In this document: one piece after another, positions 44,994-53,646 of the stretch
Position numbering within the stretch: the first letter of the stretch is position 1
Layout of the letters: the number at the start of each line of letters is the position of its first letter
Source of the DNA: Streptomyces cyaneogriseus subsp. noncyanogenus
GTDB taxonomy: Bacteria; Actinomycetota; Actinomycetes; Streptomycetales; Streptomycetaceae
Length of the DNA stretch: 64,000 nucleotides
Assembly (NCBI RefSeq): GCF_000931445.1
Contig: NZ_CP010849.1
Location: forward strand, 3,348,001 to 3,412,000
Reading direction: 5' to 3'
Notes under the pieces: model-generated
What the model was told of the DNA's origin: nothing
The model's database searches: none
The model's input: the letters and a program-made list of their open reading frames with translations, nothing else
Position numbers and translations under genes: made by a program

Positions 44994-45901
44994 CGTTCGT
45001 CCATCTCCTCGGCTACGTAACTGCGAAGCCAGGTCCGGAACTCCGGGCCCAGGTCCTCACGTTCGCATGCGAGTCTGACAATGGCACGCAGATAGTCGCC
45101 ACGGTCCCCGGTGTCATAGCGGCGGCCCTTGAAGACCACGCCGTGCACCGGGCCGCCGACCTTCTCGTCCGCGGCGAGCTGCTGGAGGGCGTCGGTGAGC
45201 TGGATCTCGCCGCCGCGGCCCGGCTCGGTGGTGCGCAGTATCCCGAAGACGTGGGGGTCGAGGACGTAGCGGCCGATGATGGCGTAGTTGGACGGGGCGT
45301 CGGCCGGGTCGGGCTTCTCGACCAGGCCGCTGACCTTGACCACGTCGGCGTCCTGGGTGGGCTCCACGGCCGCGCAGCCGTAGAGGTGGATCTGCTGCGG
45401 GGCGACCTCCATGAGGGCGACGACGCTGCCGCCGTACTGCTCCTGGACGTCGATCATGCGCTGGAGCAGCGGGTCGCGCGGGTCGATCAGGTCGTCGCCG
45501 AGCAGGACCGCGAAGGGCTCGTCGCCCACGTGCGGGGCGGCGCACAGCACGGCGTGGCCGAGCCCCCTGGGGTCGCCCTGGCGGACGTAGTGCATGGTCG
45601 CGAGGTCGCTGGACTCCTGGACCTTGGCCAGCCGCTCGGCGTCGCCCTTCTTCTCCAGGGCGGACTCCAGTTCGTAATTGCGGTCGAAGTGGTCCTCCAG
45701 CGGGCGCTTGTTGCGGCCCGTCACCATGAGGACGTCGTCGAGGCCCGCGGAGACGGCCTCCTCGACCACGTACTGGATCGCCGGCTTGTCGACGACCGGC
45801 AGCATCTCCTTGGGAGTGGCTTTGGTGGCCGGCAGGAACCGGGTCCCGAGGCCGGCCGCGGGAATGACAGCCTTGCTGATCCTGGGGTGCGACTGAGTCA
45901 T
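44990..45901 (-). CDS. galU: UTP--glucose-1-phosphate uridylyltransferase
   Basis: A 303-aa nucleotidyltransferase making UDP-glucose for cell-wall polymers, glycolipids and trehalose. Motifs: VIPAAGLGTRFLPATKATPKEMLP, YVVEEAV, LGHAVLCA, LLGDDLID and VEKPDP. The ATG at 45901 has AAGGTGG upstream; a 3-codon extension is unsupported. It is the first gene of the galU-moeA-moaC-moaB-rimJ run and divergent from fthC. Confidence 0.96.
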   Translation of the reverse strand: MTQSHPRISKAVIPAAGLGTRFLPATKATPKEMLPVVDKPAIQYVVEEAVSAGLDDVLMVTGRNKRPLEDHFDRNYELESALEKKGDAERLAKVQESSDLATMHYVRQGDPRGLGHAVLCAAPHVGDEPFAVLLGDDLIDPRDPLLQRMIDVQEQYGGSVVALMEVAPQQIHLYGCAAVEPTQDADVVKVSGLVEKPDPADAPSNYAIIGRYVLDPHVFGILRTTEPGRGGEIQLTDALQQLAADEKVGGPVHGVVFKGRRYDTGDRGDYLRAIVRLACEREDLGPEFRTWLRSYVAEEMDER

Positions 45902-45956
45902 GGCGGCCACCTTATCCGGTGCCTTGCACGATATCTGCAGGTCCGGGGCGCTTGCC

Positions 45957-45968
45957 GCTCATATGAGC
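45957..45968. promoter_or_regulatory. Palindrome in the galU-fthC gap
   Basis: GCTCATATGAGC is a perfect 12-bp palindrome in the 93-bp divergent gap, about 27 bp upstream of fthC. Candidate operator; the binder is unknown. Confidence 0.45.
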
Positions 45969-45994
45969 ACACTGTGAATGCGAGGGGAGACTAC

Positions 45995-46624
45995 GTGAGT
46001 CACGGCGGACGCGCGACCCAGTCTGACAAGCGCAGACTACGGCGGGAGTTCCTCGCGGTGAGGAACAGGTTGACGGCGGATGACGTGCGGGAGACGGCGG
46101 TGGCGCTGGCCCGGCGGGCGCTGGAGCTGCCGGAGGTGACGCACGCGCGCACGGTGGCGGCGTATGTCTCCGTGGGCACCGAACCGGGGACGATCGCGCT
46201 GCTGGACGCGCTGCGCGCGCGGGGGGTGCGCGTGCTGCTGCCGGTGCTGCTGCCCGACGACGACCTGGACTGGGGCGAGTACGGCGGGGAGGGCTCCCTC
46301 GCGCGTGTGCGGCACGGCGGGCGGATGGAGTTGTGGGAGCCGTCCGGCCCGCGGCTGGGACCGGACGCGGTGACCGGGGCCGACGTGGTGCTGCTGCCGG
46401 GGCTGGCGGTCGACGGGCGCGGTCTGCGGCTGGGGCGCGGCGGGGGGTCCTACGACCGGGTCCTGGCCCGTCTGGAGCGGGCGGGCGCGCGGCCGGCGCT
46501 GGTGGTGCTGCTGTACGACGCCGAGGTCGTCGCGCGGGTGCCCGAGGAGGCCCACGACCGGCCGGTGGACGCGGTGGTGACGCCGTCGGGGGTGCGCAGG
46601 TTCCGCCGCGGCGGGCGGGCGTGA
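45995..46624 (+). CDS. 5-formyltetrahydrofolate cyclo-ligase
   Basis: A 209-aa enzyme converting 5-formyl-THF to 5,10-methenyl-THF with ATP. Family motifs: SDKRRLRREFLAVRNRL (N-terminal ATP/folate region), YVSVGTEPGT, LPVLL, WEP and LLPGLAVDGRGLRLGRGGGSYDR. GTG at 45995 has GAGGGGAG about 6 nt upstream. Divergent from galU and convergent with the acylase. Its position next to galU-glp-glpR is a conserved actinobacterial arrangement. Confidence 0.93.
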   Translation: MSHGGRATQSDKRRLRREFLAVRNRLTADDVRETAVALARRALELPEVTHARTVAAYVSVGTEPGTIALLDALRARGVRVLLPVLLPDDDLDWGEYGGEGSLARVRHGGRMELWEPSGPRLGPDAVTGADVVLLPGLAVDGRGLRLGRGGGSYDRVLARLERAGARPALVVLLYDAEVVARVPEEAHDRPVDAVVTPSGVRRFRRGGRA

Positions 46625-46636
46625 CCGGAGACGGGA

Positions 46637-46666
46637 AACGGCCCCCACGCGGGCGTGGGGGCCGTT
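46637..46666. terminator. Bidirectional terminator between fthC and acylase
   Basis: AACGGCCCCCACG (46637-46649) and its exact complement CGTGGGGGCCGTT (46654-46666) form a 13-bp stem with a 4-nt loop, with A-run before and T after. It sits between two convergent stop codons. Confidence 0.88.
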
Positions 46667-46687
46667 CTCCCGGTCGGGGGTGCCGGG

Positions 46688-49540
46688 TCAGGGCTTGAGC
46701 ACCAGCGTGTCGCTCGTGCTGCCGTCGACCGCCTTGTCCGAGAAGGACCAGGTCAGCAGCTCGCCCTCGGCCCACTTCTCGGTCTGGTCGGTGTAGTGGG
46801 CGCTGTAGGCGTGGCCGGAGGCGCCGCTGAGGTTGATCCAGCGGGACTTGTCGAGGTCGCCGAGGTTGACCACCATCCGCATGGACGGCACCCACACCAC
46901 TCCGTAGCCGCCGGCCGCGTTCCAGCCGGTGGCGTTGACCGCCGCCTCACCGCCGCTGAGCTTCCACGGGCCGCGGTTGAGGGCGTACCGCAGGAAGCCG
47001 GGGCCCTCGGTGCCCAGGGTCTGGTTCTTCAGGAACAGGCGGTGCAGCCGTCCCCAGCTCCAGGTGTCGATGTCCTTGCCGAGCTTGGCGGTCAGCTCCC
47101 AGCGGGCGTCGATCATGGCGCGCTTGAACAGGTCGTCGCGGTTGTCGGCGCCGGGGCGGGTGCCCGACTTCGGCGTGGTCCACCAGTCGCTCTTCGGGTC
47201 GTCCATCAGGCTGCGGACCACCTCGAACCAGCGGTCGCCGCCGTCCGGCTGCGCCTGCGCGGCGGCGCGCTGGCCGCACTCGCGCACCTTCGTGGTGTCG
47301 TCGGCGGGCCCGGTGGTGTTCACCGGGTCCACCCACAGGCACTGGCCCTTGACGCGCAGCTCCTTGGGCAGCTTGTTGCCGAAGGCCAGCTTGAGGATGT
47401 TGCGCCAGACCGCGTTGAAGTAGGCGGCGGCGGCCGAGTCGGCGTCCTGGGTGTAGTCCCAGCCCTCCAGGAGCTTCTGCGCCTGGCGGACGTCCTTGTC
47501 GCCGGTGTCGATCTTCAGCAGCTTCGGCACGAGCAGCTTGGCGATCTCGCTGCTGTTGTCGAGCTGCATCTGCCGCATGTCGTCGGTGGAGATCTTGCCG
47601 CCGTCGTCGATCTTCTGCTGGATCAGGTCGGTGATCCGCTGGCTGCGGGTGCCGTAGCCCCAGTCCGTGGTGAGGGTGTGGGGGTACTCGTCCTCGTCGA
47701 CGACGGCCTGGTTGGCGGTGACGATGTAGCCGCGCTCCGGGTCGTACTCGTAGGGCAGTTCGTCCTGGTCGATGTAGCCGTTCCAGCGGTAGTCCGAGTC
47801 CCAGCCCGGCGCCGGGATGGAGCCGTCGTGCCCCTTCGCGCGCGTGGGGATCTTCCCGGGCAGGGTGTAGCCGATGTGGTTGTCGGTGTCGGCGTAGATC
47901 AGGTTCTGCGAGGGCACCTCGAACAGCGCGGCGGCCTCGCGGAAGTCCTGCCAGTTCCTGGCCCGGTCCATGGCGAAGACGGAGTCCATGGTCCGGCCCG
48001 GCTCCAGCGCCGTCCAGCGCAGGGCGACGCCGTAGCCGTCGCCGCGGTCGGGGGCGGCGGTGTCGACGGTGGCCTTCTTGCCGACCTTCACCAGTTCGTC
48101 GTCGCGGTCGGACAGCAGCGGCCCGTTGTCCGTCTCGCGGACGACGATCTTCTTCGACGCGCCGCCGGCGACCTTGATGGTCTCCTCGCGCGTCTTGAAC
48201 GGCACGACCTTGCCGTCGAGCTGGTAGCCGTCGCCGGTGATCTTCTCCAGGTACAGGTCGGAGACGTCGACGCCGGAGTTGGTCAGGCCCCAGGCGATGT
48301 CTTGGTTGTGGCCGATTATCACGCCCGGCATGCCCGCGAAGGTGTAGCCGGCGACGTCGTACTGGCACTTGGCCGAAACGCTGCGGCAGTGCAGGCCCAT
48401 CTGGTACCAGACCGAGGGCAGCGACGGCGCCAGGTGCGGGTCGTTGGCCAGCAGCGGCTTGCCGGTGATGGTGTGCTCGCCGCCGATGACCCAGGAGTTG
48501 GAGCCGATGCCGTTGCCGTTCACGCCGACGGCGGTGGGCAGGTCGTCCAGGACGTCCTGGAGGCCGGACAACTGGCTCTGGAGGGCCGCGGCGCCGGACG
48601 TGCCCGCCGTGCCGGTGCCGGTGGTGCCGGACACCCCCGTACCGGTGCCGGTGCCGGTGCCCGCCGTGCCGGTGCCGGTGCCGGCCGCTCCGGACAGGCC
48701 CGTGCCGCCCGTGGAGGCGCCGGACGAGCTGCCGGAGGAGCTGCCGCCGTCACCGCCCGAGAACGTCTGGGTCAGCTCGTCGTACTGGCCCTCCTGGACG
48801 ATCGCCTTGTTGCGGCTGTAGGGGTACTCCGGGTACAGGTCGGCGATCTGCTTGGGGCCCAGGCGGCTGGTCATCAGGGCGCGGTCGATCTCGTCCTGCA
48901 TGTTGCCGCGCAGGTCCCACGCCATCGCCTTCAGCCAGGCGACCGAGTCGACCGGGGTCCACTTCTCGGGCTTGTAGTCGTTGGTGAACCCGAGGGCGGC
49001 GTACTCCAGGGAGATGTCCTTGCCGTCCTTGCCCGCCAGGTAGGCGTTGACGCCCTTGGCATACGCCTGGAGGTACTTCTTGGTGGAGTCCGACAGCTTG
49101 GTGTCGTACTCCTGCTGCGCGACCCGGTGCCAGCCCAGCGTGCGCAGGAACTCGTCGTTGTCGACCTGGCTCTCGCCGAACATCTCCGACAGGCGCCCGG
49201 CCGTCATGTGGCGGCGCACGTCCATCTCGTAGAACCGGTCCTGCGCCTGGACGTAGCCCTGCGCCATGAACAGGTCCTCGTCGGAGGAGGCGTAGATCTG
49301 CGGGATGCCGTAGTCGTCACGCTTGACGTCGACCGGGCCCGCCAGGCCCTCCAGCGTGATCGAACCCTTGGTCTGCGGGAAGGAGGCGCGGACGGTGCTG
49401 ATCGACCAGTAGGCGCCGTAGGCGAGGCCGCCGATGATGGCCAGCACCAGCACGACGACCATCAGACGGGCTTTGCGCCCCTTCTTCCTGCCGGACTTGC
49501 CGGGCGGCTTACCCGAAGAGGCGGTGTTGGTGGGGGGCAT
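46688..49540 (-). CDS. Membrane-anchored penicillin acylase family Ntn-hydrolase
   Basis: A 950-aa precursor. A short basic N-terminus and one helix (about residues 26-46) anchor it; the rest is outside. The alpha chain has YGIPQIYASSDEDLFMAQGYVQAQDRF. Self-cleavage should occur before S347 in GIGSNSWVIGG, making that Ser the nucleophile of the beta chain; NDPHL and the oxyanion Asn region follow. The spacer between chains holds a Gly/Thr/Ser repeat (GTGTGTAGTGTGTGTGVSG). Relatives cleave penicillin side chains, acyl-homoserine lactones or cyclic lipopeptides. The ATG at 49540 has AAGGA upstream; the frame's 22-codon extension is unsupported. Confidence 0.93.
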   Translation of the reverse strand: MPPTNTASSGKPPGKSGRKKGRKARLMVVVLVLAIIGGLAYGAYWSISTVRASFPQTKGSITLEGLAGPVDVKRDDYGIPQIYASSDEDLFMAQGYVQAQDRFYEMDVRRHMTAGRLSEMFGESQVDNDEFLRTLGWHRVAQQEYDTKLSDSTKKYLQAYAKGVNAYLAGKDGKDISLEYAALGFTNDYKPEKWTPVDSVAWLKAMAWDLRGNMQDEIDRALMTSRLGPKQIADLYPEYPYSRNKAIVQEGQYDELTQTFSGGDGGSSSGSSSGASTGGTGLSGAAGTGTGTAGTGTGTGTGVSGTTGTGTAGTSGAAALQSQLSGLQDVLDDLPTAVGVNGNGIGSNSWVIGGEHTITGKPLLANDPHLAPSLPSVWYQMGLHCRSVSAKCQYDVAGYTFAGMPGVIIGHNQDIAWGLTNSGVDVSDLYLEKITGDGYQLDGKVVPFKTREETIKVAGGASKKIVVRETDNGPLLSDRDDELVKVGKKATVDTAAPDRGDGYGVALRWTALEPGRTMDSVFAMDRARNWQDFREAAALFEVPSQNLIYADTDNHIGYTLPGKIPTRAKGHDGSIPAPGWDSDYRWNGYIDQDELPYEYDPERGYIVTANQAVVDEDEYPHTLTTDWGYGTRSQRITDLIQQKIDDGGKISTDDMRQMQLDNSSEIAKLLVPKLLKIDTGDKDVRQAQKLLEGWDYTQDADSAAAAYFNAVWRNILKLAFGNKLPKELRVKGQCLWVDPVNTTGPADDTTKVRECGQRAAAQAQPDGGDRWFEVVRSLMDDPKSDWWTTPKSGTRPGADNRDDLFKRAMIDARWELTAKLGKDIDTWSWGRLHRLFLKNQTLGTEGPGFLRYALNRGPWKLSGGEAAVNATGWNAAGGYGVVWVPSMRMVVNLGDLDKSRWINLSGASGHAYSAHYTDQTEKWAEGELLTWSFSDKAVDGSTSDTLVLKP

Positions 49541-49928
49541 CGCTGTCCTTGCTGTCCTAACACGAGCGGCAGGTCGGGCTGAAATTCTGACTGAGCGCTG
49601 GAGCAACCATAGGCGCAGGGCCCGGCCCCCCTTGACGCGGAGTCGGGAACCGGCGCGGACGGACGTTCGATCTTGCCAAGGCTAGCGTCAAGAAATCGTC
49701 AAGAGTTAGGTAAGGTAACGAAGTACTCGGTCACGGATGCGGTGACTCCGTGTGCCATGGGAAGGCGTGGTGCGGGCACGAGGGTGCGCCCGCGCGCGTC
49801 GTACGTCCGCTCGCTCGCACCATGTACGTGTGCCGGGCGCGAACCGCCCGCCGCTCCCCCGCGACCGGCGTGCGCACACGCGCGTGGTGCGCGGACACCG
49901 GGGCGTACACCAGGGAAGGGAACGGCCG
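49541..49928. promoter_or_regulatory. Divergent promoter region with 11-bp direct repeat
   Basis: This 388-bp gap separates the acylase (-) and the antiporter (+). It contains CGTCAAGAAAT (49686-49696) directly followed by CGTCAAGAGTT (49697-49707), a tandem repeat with the 11-bp pitch used by OmpR-family regulators. An AT-richer stretch (TTAGGTAAGGTAACGAAG) follows. Nearer the antiporter the DNA is GC-rich with CGCGTGGTGCGC-like short repeats. No further gene is supported. Confidence 0.45.
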
Positions 49929-51440
49929 CTGACTGTCCACCACCTCAACCAGCTCCTGCTCGTCTGCTCGCTCGTCCTGCTCGTCGCCGTCGCGGCGGTC
50001 CGGCTCTCCTCGCGCAGCGGGCTCCCCAGTCTGCTCGTCTACCTGGCCATCGGGATCGCCATGGGCCAGGACGGCATCGGCGACATCCACTTCGACAACG
50101 CCGAACTGACCCAGGTCATCGGGTACGCGGCCCTGGTCGTGATCCTGGCCGAGGGCGGTCTCGGCACGAAGTGGAAGGAGATCAAGCCGGCCCTGCCGGC
50201 GGCCTCCGCGCTGGCGCTGGCCGGGGTCGCGGTGAGCGTCGGGGTGACGGCGGCGGGGGCCCACTACCTGGTCGGGCTGGAGTGGCGGCAGGCGCTGATC
50301 ATCGGAGCGGTGGTGTCCTCCACGGACGCCGCGGCCGTCTTCTCCGTGCTGCGCCGCGTCCCGCTGCCCGCGCGGGTGACCGGCACGCTGGAAGCCGAGT
50401 CCGGCTTCAACGACGCGCCCGTGGTCATCCTCGTCGTCTCCTTCTCCACGGCCGGGCCGGTGGAGCACTGGTACGTGCTGCTGGGCGTGATAGCGATGGA
50501 GCTCGCCATCGGCGCCGCCCTCGGTCTCGCCGTGGGCTGGCTGGGCTCCTTGGGGCTCCGGCACGTGGCGCTGCCCGCCTCCGGCCTGTACCCGATCGCG
50601 GTCATGGCGATCGCGGTCACGGCGTACGCGGCGGGCGCCCTCGCCCACGGCAGCGGCTTCCTCGCCGTCTACCTCGCCGCGATGGTCATGGGCAACGCCC
50701 GGCTTCCGCACTGGCCCGCCACGCGCGGGTTCGCCGAAGGGCTCGGCTGGCTCGCGCAGATCGGCATGTTCGTCCTGCTCGGCCTGCTGGTCACGCCGAG
50801 CGAACTGGGTGACGACATCCTGCCCGCCCTCGTCATCGGGCTGGTGCTGACCATGGTGGCCCGTCCGCTGAGCGTGGTGGCGTGCCTGCTGCCGTTCCGG
50901 CTGCCCTGGCAGGAGCAGACCCTGATGTCCTGGGCGGGGCTGCGCGGCGCGGTCCCCATCATCCTGGCCACCATCCCCATGGTGGAGGGCGTCGCGGGCA
51001 GCCGCCGGATCTTCAACATCGTCTTCGTGCTGGTGGTCGTCTACACCCTGATCCAGGGGCCGACCCTGCCGTGGCTGGCCCGCAGGCTCCGCCTGGGCGG
51101 CGCCTCGGAGGCCGCCGACCTCGGCATCGAGTCGGCTCCGCTGGAGCGGCTGCGCGGGCATCTGCTGTCCGTGGCGATCCCCGAGGGGTCGCGGCTGCAC
51201 GGCGTCGAGATCAACGAGCTGCGGCTGCCGGCCGGGGCGGCGGTCACCCTCGTCGTCCGCGAGGGCAGGTCGTTCGTGCCGCTGCCCACGACGGTGCTGC
51301 GGCGCGGGGACGAACTGCTCGTGGTCGCCACCGACCCCGTACGGGACGCGGCCGAGCGGCGGCTGAGCGCGATCGCGCGCGGCGGCAAGCTGGCCGGGTG
51401 GCTGGGCACCGGGGGCGAGGGCGGCGACCGCGGGAGGTGA
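49929..51440 (+). CDS. Cation/proton antiporter with TrkA-C domain (CPA1, NhaP2-like)
   Basis: A 503-aa transporter with about 12 helices and a C-terminal TrkA-C/RCK domain (about residues 400-485). Motifs: GLPSLLVYLAIGIAMG, the ion-binding region SSTDAAAVFSVLR and ESGFNDAPVVILV, and LSWAGLRGAVPI. It exchanges K+ or Na+ for H+ at the cytoplasmic membrane. The start is probably CTG at 49929 (TVHHLNQLLLV) with AGGGAAGGGA upstream at good spacing; upstream in-frame GTG codons near 49880 would add an Arg-rich leader and have no ribosome site. Confidence 0.88.
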   Translation: MTVHHLNQLLLVCSLVLLVAVAAVRLSSRSGLPSLLVYLAIGIAMGQDGIGDIHFDNAELTQVIGYAALVVILAEGGLGTKWKEIKPALPAASALALAGVAVSVGVTAAGAHYLVGLEWRQALIIGAVVSSTDAAAVFSVLRRVPLPARVTGTLEAESGFNDAPVVILVVSFSTAGPVEHWYVLLGVIAMELAIGAALGLAVGWLGSLGLRHVALPASGLYPIAVMAIAVTAYAAGALAHGSGFLAVYLAAMVMGNARLPHWPATRGFAEGLGWLAQIGMFVLLGLLVTPSELGDDILPALVIGLVLTMVARPLSVVACLLPFRLPWQEQTLMSWAGLRGAVPIILATIPMVEGVAGSRRIFNIVFVLVVVYTLIQGPTLPWLARRLRLGGASEAADLGIESAPLERLRGHLLSVAIPEGSRLHGVEINELRLPAGAAVTLVVREGRSFVPLPTTVLRRGDELLVVATDPVRDAAERRLSAIARGGKLAGWLGTGGEGGDRGR

Positions 51441-51745
51441 GGCGGCGGCCGGCCGCCGCGGCAGGCCCCCCGGCGCGGGTGTCGCCGGGGGTGCGGTAAT
51501 CGCAGGTGAGTGCGGTTGGAGTGCTCGCTTTCACAGGTGGCGCCTGGCCGGTCCTCTGTACTATGAAGGCGTCACCCTGATCGAACCAACTCTGCCTGAC
51601 GCAGAGCTGGCGCGACCGTATGGCGGCCGGAACGCCCCATTCCGCAACGGGCCCCGGTATCTACCGCAGTCCGCGCAAGAGGACAGCTCTCGGCGCCCGC
51701 GCCCCCACGACGGCGCGCGCTACCAGGCGGCGGAAAGGCACGGCC
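51441..51745. promoter_or_regulatory. Promoter and leader of the MFS gene
   Basis: This 305-bp gap holds TACTAT at 51559-51564, a plausible -10 box, and a small hairpin CTCTGC-CTGAC-GCAGAG (51590-51606). An ATG frame from 51620 runs into the MFS gene with an Arg/Thr-rich leader of about 42 codons that is probably not translated. Nothing else is seen. Confidence 0.4.
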
Positions 51746-53074
51746 GTGGGATCCACGGTCACCACGTCGAAGAACTCGATGGACTCGATGAACGCTGAGC
51801 AGTCGACCGACTCGGCGGCCACCTCCCGCCCGGGGTACGGCCAGTTGCTGCGCACCCGCGGCGCCTGGACGTTCCTGCTCCCCGGCTTCGCGGCACGCCA
51901 GCCGTTCGCGATGCTGACGCTCTCCATCGTGCTGCTGGTGCAGCACACCACCGGCTCCTACGGCGCGGCGGGCGCCGCCGCGGCCGTCACCGGCGTCTCC
52001 ATGGCGCTGTTCGCCCCCTACAGCGGCCGGCTCGCCGACCGCTACGGGCAGCGCGCCGTCCTGCTGCCCGGGGTGCTCGTGCACGCGGCGTCGGGCCTGA
52101 CCCTGACCGCCCTCGCGCTCGGCGGCGCCCCCCTGTGGGCCCTGTTCGCGGCGGCCGTGCCCACCGGCGCCTCGGTGCCGCAGGTCGGGCCCATGGTGCG
52201 GGCCCGCTGGGGCGTCAAGCTCAAGGGCTCCCCCCTGATGACCACCGCGGCGGCCTTCGAGTCGGTGACGGACGAGCTCACCTTCGTCGTCGGGCCGCTG
52301 CTGGCCACCGCGCTGTGCACGGCCGTGGACCCGGCGGCCGGCCTGGTCACCGAGGCCGCGCTGACCCTGGTGGGCGGTCTGCTGTTCGCCGCGCAGAAGA
52401 GCACCCAGCCCCCGGTCGGCGACACCGGCGACGGGCACGCGCGCGTGGCGCACGTGCCCGCGCTGCGCGTCCCCGGGGTGCGCGTGCTGATCGTGACCTT
52501 CCTGGGCATCGGCTCCGTCTTCGGCGGCATGCAGGTCTCGCTCGCCGCCTTCACCGAGTCGATCGGCGAGCCGGGCCTGAACGGCGTCCTGTACGGCGTC
52601 TTCGCCGCGGGCAACATGCTCTCCGGGGTCGTCTGCGGCGCCATCGCCTGGAAGGCGTCGCCGCAGCGCCGCCTGCTCGTCGGCTACACCGCCCTCGCGC
52701 TGACCGCCTCCGGCCTGTGGGCCGCGCACTCGGTGCCGCTCCTCGCCGGTCTCGGCCTGCTGGTGGGCATGTCCATCGCGCCCGCCCTGATCACCGGCTA
52801 CACGCTGGTCGAGGGGCTGGTCCCGGCCGGTGCCCGGACGGAGGCGTTCACCTGGCTGACGGGCGCGGTGGCGCTCGGGCAGGCGGCCGCCGTGACGGTC
52901 GCCGGGCAGCTGGAGGACCGCTTCTGGGACGGTGCCGGATTCCTGGTCCCGATGGGCGGCACGGTGCTGGCCCTGGTGACCCTGCTGGCGCTGCGCTCCC
53001 GGCTGGCCGCGCGGCCCGACGGACGTACCGTCGCACGTGGTGTCGGTCACCGCGCGCCCGCCGCAGTGGACTGA
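51746..53074 (+). CDS. Major facilitator superfamily transporter
   Basis: A 442-aa permease with about 12 helices. The loop motif GRLADRYGQRAVLLPG between helices 2 and 3 is the MFS signature, and the sequence resembles drug or sugar exporters of actinomycetes. GTG at 51746 has GGAAAGG at 8-10 nt; ATG at 51779 is an alternative. The substrate is unknown. It is 67 bp upstream of the fmdB-type gene but separated from it by a distinct promoter and CIRCE element. Confidence 0.88.
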   Translation: MGSTVTTSKNSMDSMNAEQSTDSAATSRPGYGQLLRTRGAWTFLLPGFAARQPFAMLTLSIVLLVQHTTGSYGAAGAAAAVTGVSMALFAPYSGRLADRYGQRAVLLPGVLVHAASGLTLTALALGGAPLWALFAAAVPTGASVPQVGPMVRARWGVKLKGSPLMTTAAAFESVTDELTFVVGPLLATALCTAVDPAAGLVTEAALTLVGGLLFAAQKSTQPPVGDTGDGHARVAHVPALRVPGVRVLIVTFLGIGSVFGGMQVSLAAFTESIGEPGLNGVLYGVFAAGNMLSGVVCGAIAWKASPQRRLLVGYTALALTASGLWAAHSVPLLAGLGLLVGMSIAPALITGYTLVEGLVPAGARTEAFTWLTGAVALGQAAAVTVAGQLEDRFWDGAGFLVPMGGTVLALVTLLALRSRLAARPDGRTVARGVGHRAPAAVD

Positions 53075-53104
53075 TCCCACGGAATACGTCACTATGGATC
53101 GTCG

Positions 53105-53131
53105 TTAGCACTCATTGAGTGAGAGTGCCAG
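53105..53131 (+). promoter_or_regulatory. CIRCE element (HrcA operator)
   Basis: TTAGCACTC (53105-53113), a 9-nt spacer, then GAGTGCCAG (53123-53131). This matches the CIRCE consensus TTAGCACTC-N9-GAGTGCTAA at 16 of 18 positions, with exact spacing. TATGGA at about 53094-53099 lies just upstream as a possible -10, so the element would start at the transcription start, as in groE promoters. It lies 11 bp before the GTG of the zinc-ribbon gene. Confidence 0.8.
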
Positions 53132-53141
53132 GAGGAAGACA

Positions 53142-53447
53142 GTGCCGACCTACCAGTACCAGTGCACCGAGTGCGGCGAGGGCCTCGAGGCGGTGCAGAA
53201 GTTCACCGACGACGCCCTGACCGAGTGCCCGAGCTGCAAGGGCCGCCTGAAGAAGGTGTTCTCGGCGGTCGGCATCGTCTTCAAGGGCTCCGGCTTCTAC
53301 CGGAACGACAGCCGCGGCTCCTCGTCGAGCAGCTCGCCGGCGTCGTCGAAGTCGTCCTCCTCGACGTCTTCGTCGTCGACGTCGTCGTCCTCCTCGGACT
53401 CGGGCTCCTCCAGCACCGGCAGCTCGGCCGGCAGCACCGCCGCGTAG
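53142..53447 (+). CDS. FmdB-type zinc-ribbon protein
   Basis: A 101-aa protein with an N-terminal FmdB zinc ribbon: YQYQCTECGEGLE and TECPSCKGRLKKVFS give the four metal-binding cysteines. The second half is almost pure serine with few other residues, low-complexity and probably disordered. GTG at 53142 has AGGAGGAAG at ideal spacing. The CIRCE element upstream implies heat induction through HrcA. The function of this family is not settled; it is a putative regulator. Confidence 0.92.
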   Translation: MPTYQYQCTECGEGLEAVQKFTDDALTECPSCKGRLKKVFSAVGIVFKGSGFYRNDSRGSSSSSSPASSKSSSSTSSSSTSSSSSDSGSSSTGSSAGSTAA

Positions 53448-53646
53448 GGCACCCTCCGCGGCCGCCCGGCTCCGCACGGGCGCTCAGCTTCTCCGGGACC
53501 CTGTCGCCGACGGCGACGGGGTCTTCGGCGTTCGCGTCTCCGGCGGCGGGGGGGGCGCGGGCCGCGCCTGCGGATCCTGCGGGTTCCCCGTTTCCGTTTC
53601 CGGCGGCGGGGCCCTGCGCCTGCGGGGCGCGGGCTAGGGTGCGGGC

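Noticed and set aside
49706..49722. Iron-box-like TTAGGTAAGGTAAC near the acylase promoter
   Set aside because: Only the left half resembles the DmdR/IdeR box; the right half lacks the complementary CCTAA part.
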